16,205 nt of DNA. Source: Xanthomonas translucens pv. translucens DSM 18974. Lineage in GTDB: Bacteria > Pseudomonadota > Gammaproteobacteria > Xanthomonadales > Xanthomonadaceae. A program made the translations under genes and the position numbers. The notes beneath the pieces were generated by a model, which saw only the letters and a program-made list of their open reading frames with translations, ran no database searches and had not been told where the DNA came from. Every line of letters begins with the position of its first letter. Position 1 is the first letter of the stretch. The stretch is taken from positions 1-16,205 of the forward strand of contig NZ_CAPJ01000427.1 of NCBI RefSeq assembly GCF_000331775.1. The letters run 5' to 3'. Of this stretch, positions 8,853 to 15,268 are shown piece by piece.

Positions 8853-9797
8853 ATGAAATCTTCCCTGTTCCCACTGCTGTTGCTGGGCAGCGCCCTCGCC
8901 GGTCCCGCCGCTGCAGCCCCCGCTGGCAGTGCCGCCAGCCAGGCACGCCTGGCCGATCCCGCCGGCGGCATCTTCGTCGTTGCCCATCGCGGCTGCCACA
9001 ATCCGGCACCCGAGCATGGTTTCGCCGGCCACGCGCCGGAGAACTCGCTGTCCGGCCTGGAGCGCTGCGTGGCGCTGGGCGTGGACATGCTCGAAACCGA
9101 CATCCGCCGTGCCGCCGATGGCACCCTGGTGATGTTCCACGACGCCACGGTCGATCGCACCACCGATGGCAGCGGTCAGGTCGCCGAGATGACCTGGGCG
9201 CAGCTGTCGCGGTTGCGCCTGCGCGACGACGAGGGCGGCGCCGATGCGCCGCTCACCGACCAGCATCCGCTGACCCTGGAGCAGATGCTGGCCGCGGCCA
9301 AGGGCCGGATCATGCTCAATCTCGACGTCAAGGCGCCGATCTACGCCGAGGTGGCCGACGCAGTGCGGCGCGCGGGCATGCAGCGCCAGGTGGTGCTCAA
9401 GACCGAGGTCGGCGTGCACAGCCAGCCGCTGGCGTCGCTGCCGCCATTCGACCAGGTGAACTTCACCCCGGTGCTGCTCAATCCGCCGGGCAGCGACGAC
9501 CTGCTGCAGACCGTGCGCACCCAGACCGGCGGCAAGGTGCGTCCGGTGGCGATCGAACTGCCACGGATGCGCGCCGAGCAACTGCCGCCGATAGCCGCGC
9601 TGGCCAGCAAGCAGCACGTGCGGCTGCTGGTCAACACGCTGTGGGAAGGTTTCATCGCCGGCTACGGCGGCGACGCCGATGCGCTGCGCGATCCGGATGC
9701 GGTGTGGGGGCGTCTGCACCGCGCCGGCATCGGCGCGTTCCAGACCGACGAACCCGAAGCCCTGCTGCGCTACCGCGCCTCGCTCGAGAAGCGCTGA
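8853..9797 (+). CDS. Exported glycerophosphodiester phosphodiesterase
   Basis: The 314-residue protein starts with a signal peptide (MKSSLFPLLLLGSALAG, cut probably near Ala19-Ala22). It carries the full GDPD active-site set: HRG (His45, Arg46), PENS (Glu63), LETDIR (Glu81, Asp83) and FHD (His96), followed by DRTTDG. The enzyme splits glycerophosphodiesters into glycerol-3-phosphate and an alcohol with a divalent metal, here in the periplasm. It starts 29 bases after the receptor stop codon with no good ribosome-binding site, so translational coupling to the receptor is likely. TTG at 8820 is in frame and overlaps the receptor stop, but a start there would put a non-signal extension before the signal peptide, so ATG 8853 is preferred. 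The upstream receptor probably brings in its substrate. Confidence 0.9.
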   Translation: MKSSLFPLLLLGSALAGPAAAAPAGSAASQARLADPAGGIFVVAHRGCHNPAPEHGFAGHAPENSLSGLERCVALGVDMLETDIRRAADGTLVMFHDATVDRTTDGSGQVAEMTWAQLSRLRLRDDEGGADAPLTDQHPLTLEQMLAAAKGRIMLNLDVKAPIYAEVADAVRRAGMQRQVVLKTEVGVHSQPLASLPPFDQVNFTPVLLNPPGSDDLLQTVRTQTGGKVRPVAIELPRMRAEQLPPIAALASKQHVRLLVNTLWEGFIAGYGGDADALRDPDAVWGRLHRAGIGAFQTDEPEALLRYRASLEKR

Positions 9798-10097
9798 GCG
9801 CGCGGTTCGCCACGCACCTGTGCGTATCGATCGCCTTTTTCCGCTTGCGGATTCGGCGATCGCGCCAGACCGGGGCGATGCGCACGTGTTGTCGTGCAAC
9901 GCCATGCGGACCGCGACGTCGCCGTGCCGTTGCTTGTGGCGTCGTCGGCGCGGCTAGCCGCTAGCCAGCAAGTGTCCTGCGGTGTTGCCGGTGCCACTTG
10001 CCGGTTTCGGCCCTCGCGTTTTCTGCTTTTTTCATGCAGCCTTGGTGGTTCGGCCCATCCGCATGGTTGCCCGCAAGCTGCCACACTGCGCTACGCA
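9798..10097. other. Intergenic region between convergent GDPD and effector genes
   Basis: These 300 bases hold no gene I can support. CGATCGCC (9828-9835) and GGCGATCG (9855-9862) form a perfect 8-bp inverted repeat enclosing TTTTT and a smaller hairpin CCGC-TT-GCGG (9841-9850). It may end transcription from both sides, although no T-run follows the outer stem. A short overlapping palindrome GGCTAG-CCG-CTAGCC lies at 9952-9966. The base composition is already less GC-rich than in the flanking genes. Confidence 0.5.
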
Positions 10098-10970
10098 TCA
10101 GGCCACGATATGCGTGAAGAACTGCACCGAATGATCTTCCAGGATGACGGCGCCTAATGGCGTGTTGTCTGTGCGTTTTTCGCAGGTTTGATCGAATTCC
10201 ACCGGGATGTGTGCTTCCTGGAATAGCGTGCGCAGCTGTTTTACCGTGGCTATCGAAGCGGCGTTATCACGTTCGCCGCCATGCATGGCGACCCGCAGCG
10301 TCAAGCCTTGCTGCTGCGTCCTCTCCACATAGCGCTGCAGCGACGCCATCACCTCCGGCGCCATCTCCTGCCGTGCGAACGGAAGCAGATGAAAAACGCG
10401 CGCCTTCGCCCCTGGCAGGCAAGCGCCAGTGCGGCGGTCGATCTTTTCCGCAGCGCAGGCGACAGCGATGCACGAACCCATATCATCGGTCACAACCGGC
10501 GTGTTGCGCTTGCTTGTTCCCGTGCTGTAGAGGTGGCTGGTGCTGGCGTCGTTGCGGACCAGGTAGTTGAAGCCCGCCACTTTCACAACGGTGGAGCTGT
10601 CGATCTCGATCGTGCCAGGCTGTTCGGCATCAGCATCAGCATCAGCATCAGCATCGGCATCGCCGACCAGAATGCAGGGAAACGCCGTAGGCTCCCGGTC
10701 TTTGATCGCAGTGTGCTTACGCCGTCGCGCCGCCTGATAGGCATCGGCCGACACCATGGTCAGGCACTCGCCTTCGCGATCCAGGCGATGGTGCGACACC
10801 TTGCGTGGGGCACGGTCCAGGCCTTCCGGCGCCGCTGGCTCCATCAGCGGAGACGACGCCGACAAATGTTCTGTCGAAGGCGACGGAGACGCGTACTCCG
10901 GGTAAGGTGAGTAGCTCGCGGCGTACCTGCCGCTGTGCCTTCTGGAGGTGCCCGAATAGCAGTTTCCCAT
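10098..10970 (-). CDS. Putative type III secreted effector with CheD-like deamidase domain
   Basis: The 290-residue protein begins MGNCYS, fitting the eukaryotic N-myristoylation consensus (Gly2, Ser6) plus a palmitoylatable Cys4, as in several plant-membrane-targeted effectors. Residues 1-100 are Ser/Pro/Ala/Arg-rich and look disordered, as expected of a type III secretion signal. (Asp-Ala)6 spans 104-115. Residues 125-290 resemble CheD: TDDMGSC (Thr161, Cys167; the same six-residue spacing as CheD Thr21/Cys27) and FHLLP (His194, matching CheD HxMLP). A helix, the strand LRVAMHGGE, and NAASIATVKQLRTLF...IPVEFD then match CheD's GGA...ARNVEAVKKHL...GIKLLAED. CheD deamidates glutamines; an effector could act on host proteins. 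There is no chemotaxis gene nearby. A PIP-box-like promoter precedes it. The ribosome-binding site is weak; the MG start supports ATG 10970. Codon use is less GC-rich than in the neighbours, which hints at transfer. Whether it matches a named Xop family, such as XopAK, I cannot tell. Confidence 0.72.
   Translation of the reverse strand: MGNCYSGTSRRHSGRYAASYSPYPEYASPSPSTEHLSASSPLMEPAAPEGLDRAPRKVSHHRLDREGECLTMVSADAYQAARRRKHTAIKDREPTAFPCILVGDADADADADADAEQPGTIEIDSSTVVKVAGFNYLVRNDASTSHLYSTGTSKRNTPVVTDDMGSCIAVACAAEKIDRRTGACLPGAKARVFHLLPFARQEMAPEVMASLQRYVERTQQQGLTLRVAMHGGERDNAASIATVKQLRTLFQEAHIPVEFDQTCEKRTDNTPLGAVILEDHSVQFFTHIVA
10627..10662 (-). repeat. In-frame hexanucleotide microsatellite coding (Asp-Ala)6
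   Basis: Six hexamers in a row (four GCATCA then two GCATCG on the plus strand) encode six Asp-Ala pairs at residues 104-115 of the effector. The tract lies between the disordered N-terminus and the folded domain. Slippage would change linker length by two residues without a frameshift. Confidence 0.9.
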
Positions 10971-11005
10971 GGCCGGTCTCGTTGGCAGGTTTTTTGGCGG
11001 GCACT

Positions 11006-11066
11006 ACGATAGTGCGTCACATGTCTCAATGTTCGGAAATTCAGAATTCCTGTGTAGTTTCGCGAA
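11006..11066 (-). promoter_or_regulatory. PIP-box-like HrpX-type promoter of the effector gene
   Basis: Read on the minus strand: TTCGC (11066-11062), 15 bases, TTCTG (11046-11042), 30 bases, then TATCGT (11011-11006). The known Xanthomonas rule is TTCGB-N15-TTCGB-N30-32-YANNNT. All spacings fit, the -10 fits YANNNT, and only one defined base of the second half-site differs (TTCT for TTCG). Transcription would start near 11000, about 30 bases before the ATG at 10970. Confidence 0.7.
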
Positions 11067-11297
11067 GGGCACCAGGCATCGGAAACAGCAACAAAGACCG
11101 AGCTGCGCCTGCTCGTCTTGCCGCTGATCGTCGCTGCTGCGCTTGTGTGGATCAGTGGGGCCGGCACGGCGTTCCAGCTGAGGTCCGCCGGCTGCCGGGC
11201 AGTGGTTGCTGCCATGCCCCTGCCGCGCGTGGCGATGGGGTTTGCAGCGACCAACCAAACGACTGCGCAGCGGCTAGGCGGGCAGCACCGCCGGTGA
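11058..11297 (+). pseudogene. Possible remnant of a small membrane-protein gene
   Basis: After the in-frame TAG at 11055 this frame is open for 79 codons to TGA 11295-11297. From about 11100 it reads ELRLLVLPLIVAAALVW and onward, a hydrophobic segment that looks like a membrane helix. Third positions in the last 66 codons are mostly G or C, as in genuine local genes. There is no ATG before the hydrophobic part, only CTG/TTG/GTG codons without a convincing ribosome-binding site. The 5' part overlaps the effector's promoter region. It may be a gene truncated when the effector locus arrived, or chance. I do not recognise the protein. Confidence 0.22.
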
Positions 11298-11365
11298 GTG
11301 TGCGCAGCGCGGATGCGCCGATGCGGTCGCAACAGGCAAAATAACCGCTTCCAACGGGAGCCCGC

Positions 11366-13789
11366 ATGCCACAGGACGTATCCGCTGCCACGCTTCCCGC
11401 GCGGCGCACCTGGCGCTGGAAGCGCCTGCTGTCGCGGCCGCCTTGGGGCCGCCTGCCATGGCGCTTGCTGCGCTGGGGCACCGCGGCGCTGCTGGCCACG
11501 CTGTTGCTGCTGGACCTTGCATTCCCGCTGCCGCTGCCGAAATCGCGCGATACCTCCACCCTGGTGGTCGCCGCCGACGGCACCCCGCTGCGCGCCTTCG
11601 CCGACGGCAACGGCGTGTGGCGCTACCCGGCCACGCCGCAGAGCGTGTCGCCGCTGTACCTGCAGGCGCTGCTGAACTACGAGGACCGCTGGTTCTGGCA
11701 CCACCCCGGGGTCAATCCGTGGGCGCTGCTGCGCGCCGGCAAGCAGTGGCTGTTTTCGCGCCGCATCGTGTCCGGCGGTTCCACCCTGACCATGCAGGTG
11801 GCGCGGATCCTGATGCCGGACGAGGTCAGCACGCGCACGCCGCTGGGCAAGCTGCAGCAGCTGCTGCGCGCACTGCAGCTGGAAGCGCACCTGAGCAAGC
11901 GCCAGATCCTGCAGCTGTACCTGGAGCGCGCGCCCTACGGCGGCACCATCGAGGGCGTGGACGCGGCGAGCTGGGCCTACCTGGGTAAACCGGCCGCGCG
12001 CCTGTCGCAGGCCGAAGCGGCGCTGCTGGCGGTGCTGCCGCAGGCACCGAGCCGGCTGCGTCCGGACCGGCATCCGCAAGCCGCGCGCGCCGCGCGCGAC
12101 AAGGTGCTCGAGCGCATGGTCGAACTGCACGTGTGGCCACGCGCGCAGGTCGACGACGCGCGCATCGAGCCGGTGGTGGCGCGCTCGCTGCAGGCGCCGA
12201 TGCATGCCGCGCTGCTGGCCGAACGCCTGCGCCGGCAATCGCCGCGCGCCGCGCACATCGTCTCCACCCTCGACGCCGATCTGCAGCGCACCCTGGAGGA
12301 TCGGGTCAGCGCGTATTTCTCGCAGCTGCCCGAGCGCACCTCCGCGGCCTTGCTGGTGGTGGACAACCGCGACCTGCAGGCGCGCGCCTACATCGGCTCG
12401 GTGACGTTCGGCGACCGCAAGCGGCTCGGCGACGTGGACATGGTCCAGGCCTGGCGCTCGCCCGGCTCCACGCTCAAGCCGTTCCTGTACGGCATGGCCC
12501 TGGACGACGGCCTGATCCATTCCGAAAGCCTGCTGGTGGATGCGCCGCAGAGTTTCGGCGACTACCGTCCGGGCAACTTCGATGAAGCCTTCAACGGCCC
12601 GGTCGGCGCCGCCAGCGCCTTGCGCCTGTCGCTGAACGTGCCGGCGGTGGACCTGCTCGATCGGGTCGGGCCGGCGCGTTTCGCCGCACGCCTGAACAAT
12701 GCCGGCATCGGCCTGAAGTTTCCGCGCGGCAGCACCCCGAATCTGGCCTTGATCCTCGGTGGCACCGGCGCGCAGCTGGAACAGCTGGTCGGCGCCTTCG
12801 CCGCGCTGAACCGCGACGGCATCGCCGGGCATGTGCGCTACACCGCCACCGATAAGATCATCGACCGGCGGCTGATGTCGCCCGGCGCGGCGTGGATCGT
12901 GCGCGAGATTCTCCAGGCCAATCCGCGCCCCGGCTACGGCATCGGCACCTTCGACGTCGGCACGCGCCCGCGGGTGGCATGGAAGACCGGCACCAGCTAC
13001 GGCTACCGCGATGCCTGGGCGATCGGTAGCACCCGCCGCTACACGGTCGGCGTGTGGGTCGGGCGCCCGGACGGCACCCCGTTGCCTGGCCAGTACGGCG
13101 CGGTGACCGCGCTGCCGCTGATGTTCGAGACTATCGACAGCCTGCCGCGCGCGCGCGGCGACAACGCGCCGCGGCCGATGCCGGGCAACGTGCAACAGCT
13201 GGACGTGTGCTGGCCACTGGGCATCGCCGCCGAACAGACCCCGCCCGCGCTGTGCCAGCGGCGCTTCTCCGCCTACGCGCTGGACGGCGCGGTGCCGCCG
13301 ACCTTCGCCGAGCGCGACGCGCGGCTATGGAGCGCCGGCCGCGACACGGTGCAGGTGGACGCGCGCAGCGGCCTGCGCCTGTCGCCCGATTGCGCGCGTC
13401 CGCACACGCCGGTGCAGCGCGAACTCGCGCGCTGGCCGGCGCTGCTGACCCCATGGCTGCACGCCAGCGAACGCCAGGCCGGACAACTGCCCGCACTGGC
13501 GCCGGACTGCCGCGACGATGGCCGCGGCGGCAACGACGTGCTGCGCATCGAAGGCCTCAACGACCGCGCCACGCTGGCGCGCGCGCCGGGCAGCCCCAGC
13601 GTGCGCCTGCAGGTGCGCGCGCTCGGCACCACCGCGCCGGTGGACTGGCTGCTGGATGGGCGCTGGATCGCGCGCACCGAGGGCGCGCGCAACTTCCAGC
13701 GCGATTTCGCCGATGCCGGCGACCATACCCTGACTGCGCTGGCCAGCAATGGCGCCTGGACGCAGGTGCGGTTCCGGGTGTTGCATTGA
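11366..13789 (+). CDS. pbpC: Penicillin-binding protein 1C (bifunctional)
   Basis: The 807-residue protein has an N-terminal membrane anchor (about 37-55) and then a family-51 glycosyltransferase domain with catalytic Glu106 in NYEDRWFWHHPGV and the SGGSTLTMQ motif (136-144). The transpeptidase domain carries SPGSTLKP (Ser368, Lys371), SLN (422-424) and KTGTS (Lys540). The last 90 residues fit the PBP1C-specific C-terminal domain. It polymerises and, at least potentially, cross-links peptidoglycan at the inner membrane. In E. coli pbpC sits directly behind yfhM, and the pair is thought to trap intruding proteases and repair the wall. Here the two genes share strand but are about 5.8 kb apart, so pbpC needs its own promoter. 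GGGAG (11356-11360), five bases before the ATG, sets the start. Confidence 0.95.
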   Translation: MPQDVSAATLPARRTWRWKRLLSRPPWGRLPWRLLRWGTAALLATLLLLDLAFPLPLPKSRDTSTLVVAADGTPLRAFADGNGVWRYPATPQSVSPLYLQALLNYEDRWFWHHPGVNPWALLRAGKQWLFSRRIVSGGSTLTMQVARILMPDEVSTRTPLGKLQQLLRALQLEAHLSKRQILQLYLERAPYGGTIEGVDAASWAYLGKPAARLSQAEAALLAVLPQAPSRLRPDRHPQAARAARDKVLERMVELHVWPRAQVDDARIEPVVARSLQAPMHAALLAERLRRQSPRAAHIVSTLDADLQRTLEDRVSAYFSQLPERTSAALLVVDNRDLQARAYIGSVTFGDRKRLGDVDMVQAWRSPGSTLKPFLYGMALDDGLIHSESLLVDAPQSFGDYRPGNFDEAFNGPVGAASALRLSLNVPAVDLLDRVGPARFAARLNNAGIGLKFPRGSTPNLALILGGTGAQLEQLVGAFAALNRDGIAGHVRYTATDKIIDRRLMSPGAAWIVREILQANPRPGYGIGTFDVGTRPRVAWKTGTSYGYRDAWAIGSTRRYTVGVWVGRPDGTPLPGQYGAVTALPLMFETIDSLPRARGDNAPRPMPGNVQQLDVCWPLGIAAEQTPPALCQRRFSAYALDGAVPPTFAERDARLWSAGRDTVQVDARSGLRLSPDCARPHTPVQRELARWPALLTPWLHASERQAGQLPALAPDCRDDGRGGNDVLRIEGLNDRATLARAPGSPSVRLQVRALGTTAPVDWLLDGRWIARTEGARNFQRDFADAGDHTLTALASNGAWTQVRFRVLH

Positions 13790-13835
13790 GTGCGCCCGAC
13801 AGGGCATTGCTTCGGCGGTGGGGAATTTCATGATT

Positions 13836-13908
13836 CCTGTAGGAGCGGCTTCAGCCGCGACATGAACTTACCGAAGGTATCTGTCGCCGCTGAAGCCGCT
13901 CCTACAGG
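13836..13908. repeat. REP-like inverted pair between convergent genes
   Basis: CCTGTAGGAGCGGCTTCAGC (13836-13855) is matched by its exact reverse complement at 13889-13908. With the inner six bases, each arm is 26 long with one mismatch (arms 13836-13861 and 13883-13908, 21-base spacer). Each arm also holds its own small palindrome. It is the same REP family as at 1-275, but with only the GCGGCT core type. It lies 46 bases after the pbpC stop, before the minus-strand terminator, and may end or protect the pbpC transcript. Confidence 0.92.
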
Positions 13909-13948
13909 AGGGGCGGGCTTTACCGGCGAACCCCGCCGCGCTTGCCAC

Positions 13949-13978
13949 AAAAAAAGCGCCCGGCAGGTGCCGGGCGCT
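13949..13978 (-). terminator. Strong intrinsic terminator of the peroxiredoxin-ferritin unit
   Basis: On the minus strand a perfect 10-bp stem AGCGCCCGGC-ACCT-GCCGGGCGCT (13978-13955) runs straight into a run of Ts (13955-13949). It lies 27 bases after the stop codon of the ferritin-like gene. This is a textbook Rho-independent terminator. Confidence 0.9.
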
Positions 13979-14005
13979 GGATGTGCATGCGCGCGATCCG
14001 CAGAC

Positions 14006-14581
14006 CTACTTCCCGATCCACCCTTCCAGCAGGTCGGAAAACTCGTCGGCATGCTCTTCTTCCTGGGCCAGGATCTGCTCCAGGATGCGCTTGGTGGTGG
14101 TGTCCTTGTCGCCGACGAAATGGATCATCTCGCGATAGCTGTCGATGGCGATGCGCTCGGCGATCAGGTTCTCCTTGACCATGTCGCGCAGGTCTTCGCC
14201 TTCCTTGTACTCGGCGTGCGAACGCGCGGTCAGGGTGTCGGGATTGAGGTCCGGCTCGCCGCCCAGCTGCACGATGCGCTCGGCCAGCTTGTGCGCATGC
14301 TCCTGCTCCTGCTGCGCGTGCTCCAGGAACTCGGCCTTGATCGCGTCGGCGAGCATGCCCGAGGCCATGAAGTAGTGGCGGTAGTAGCGCAGCACGCACA
14401 CGTACTCGGTGGCGAGCGCATCGTTGAGCAGCTTGATCACCGCCTCGCGGTCGGCGCTGTAGCTCTTGGTGATCGCGCCGTCCTCGATGCTCTGGCGCGC
14501 GTTGGCGCGCAGCGTGGCGGTATCGGTGAGGCCGGCGGCGTGCTGCAGCGGCTTGGCGTCGTTGGCTGGCGTGTTGGACAT
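14006..14581 (-). CDS. Ferritin-like/bacterioferritin-type di-iron protein
   Basis: This 191-residue four-helix protein shows two E...ExxH half-sites of the ferritin-like di-iron centre: Glu59 (ATEY) with Glu92/His95 (EQEH), and Glu142 with Glu174/His177 (EEEH). Such proteins oxidise Fe(II), often with peroxide, and store iron or shield DNA from Fenton chemistry. It is longer than a typical Dps at the N-terminus (about 35 extra residues). Which subgroup it belongs to (bacterioferritin, Dps-like or rubrerythrin-like) cannot be settled by eye; no rubredoxin CxxC is present. It begins 35 bases after the peroxiredoxin stop codon on the same strand, so the two form an operon that would remove iron and peroxide together. 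AGGAA, 10 bases upstream, supports the start. A strong terminator follows. Confidence 0.85.
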   Translation of the reverse strand: MSNTPANDAKPLQHAAGLTDTATLRANARQSIEDGAITKSYSADREAVIKLLNDALATEYVCVLRYYRHYFMASGMLADAIKAEFLEHAQQEQEHAHKLAERIVQLGGEPDLNPDTLTARSHAEYKEGEDLRDMVKENLIAERIAIDSYREMIHFVGDKDTTTKRILEQILAQEEEHADEFSDLLEGWIGK

Positions 14582-14616
14582 GGCTGGCCGGTTCCTGTGT
14601 GATGGGTGAAAGGAGA

Positions 14617-15099
14617 TCAGTCGGGAAGGTGTTGCAGCACGTAGTCGGCGGCGGAGACCTTGAATTCGCCCGGCGCCTCGACGAACAGCGCACGCACCAC
14701 GCCGTCCTCGGCGTACAGCGCGAAGCGCCGCGCACGCACGCCCATGCCGTAGCTGCTGGCGTCCATTTCCAGGCCCAGCGCCTTGGCCAGTTCGCCGTTG
14801 CCGTCGGACAGCATCTGCAGGCCGTCGGGGACCAGCTGGCTGGTGCCCCAGGCCTGCATCACGAACGGGTCGTTGACCGCCATGCAGTACACCTCGATGC
14901 CACGCTTGCGGAATTCCTCGAAGTGCTCGACGTAGCCGGGCAGGTGCTTCTCCGAACAGGTCGGGGTGAACGCGCCGGGTACCGCGAACAGCACTGCGTT
15001 GCGGCCGTCGAACAGGCTGCGCGTGTCCACCTGTTCCACGCCCTCGCGGATGCGTTGCAGGACCACTTCGGGAATGCGTTCGCCGGGCTGGATGGGCAT
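14617..15099 (-). CDS. Peroxiredoxin of the Prx5/PMP20 type
   Basis: The 160-residue protein carries the Prx5 signature PGAFTPTCSEKHLPG with peroxidatic Cys48; the preceding Thr45 and the later Arg of the RARRF segment complete the active site. Such enzymes reduce hydrogen peroxide and alkyl hydroperoxides in the cytoplasm. The only other cysteine is Cys72. There is no C-terminal cysteine at the place of the resolving Cys of human PRDX5, so it is probably a 1-Cys enzyme recycled by glutathione/glutaredoxin or another thiol; that is inference. AAGGAG six bases before the ATG is an excellent ribosome-binding site and fixes the start. It leads the operon with the ferritin-like gene and is divergent from hsp20. 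TTGACG (minus strand 15154-15149) is a possible -35, but no good -10 follows at 17 bases. Confidence 0.92.
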   Translation of the reverse strand: MPIQPGERIPEVVLQRIREGVEQVDTRSLFDGRNAVLFAVPGAFTPTCSEKHLPGYVEHFEEFRKRGIEVYCMAVNDPFVMQAWGTSQLVPDGLQMLSDGNGELAKALGLEMDASSYGMGVRARRFALYAEDGVVRALFVEAPGEFKVSAADYVLQHLPD

Positions 15100-15150
15100 G
15101 TCGGGCTCCTTGGATGAATCGAGTCTAGAAATCGGAATGGGAAGGCAGCG

Positions 15151-15163
15151 TCAAGGCCCTTGA
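15151..15163. promoter_or_regulatory. Palindrome shared by divergent prx and hsp20 promoters
   Basis: TCAAGG-C-CCTTGA is a perfect inverted repeat with 6-bp arms. Its plus-strand half belongs to the CTTGAAA of the hsp20 promoter, and its minus-strand half to the TTGACG in front of the peroxiredoxin. It could simply reflect two back-to-back -35 elements, or be a regulator site acting on both units. Confidence 0.4.
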
Positions 15164-15186
15164 AAAGCGCGGGCCGGTTCCTATCT
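15159..15186 (+). promoter_or_regulatory. Sigma-32-like heat-shock promoter of hsp20
   Basis: CTTGAAA (15159-15165) is an exact sigma-32 -35 core. After 13 bases comes TCCTATCT (15179-15186), matching five of the seven defined bases of CCCCATNT. Transcription would start near 15193, giving a leader of about 75 bases. No CIRCE element (HrcA site) is seen. Confidence 0.55.
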
Positions 15187-15268
15187 GGCAGGCATGGCGG
15201 CGGGCCTGGCCCGGCGCCGCGAACCACCCGTCAGGGTTCATCCCATTCACGTTGCAGGAGACTACGAG

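Noticed and set aside
10281..10910. Plus-strand 209-codon frame over the effector
   Set aside because: Arg-rich shadow of the effector gene; the minus-strand frame has the CheD-like motifs, the lipidation start and a promoter.
13920..14735. Second minus-strand frame overlapping the ferritin-like gene
   Set aside because: It crosses the terminator and two gene borders, and the product is low-complexity Arg/Ala sequence.
15194..15268. Longer Hsp20 start at 15194
   Set aside because: The extension lies in the leader and has no family resemblance; AGGAG fits the ATG at 15269.
15187..15268. RNA thermometer (ROSE or FourU) in the hsp20 leader
   Set aside because: I see a small GAACC/GGTTC hairpin but no segment that clearly pairs with the AGGAG ribosome-binding site.
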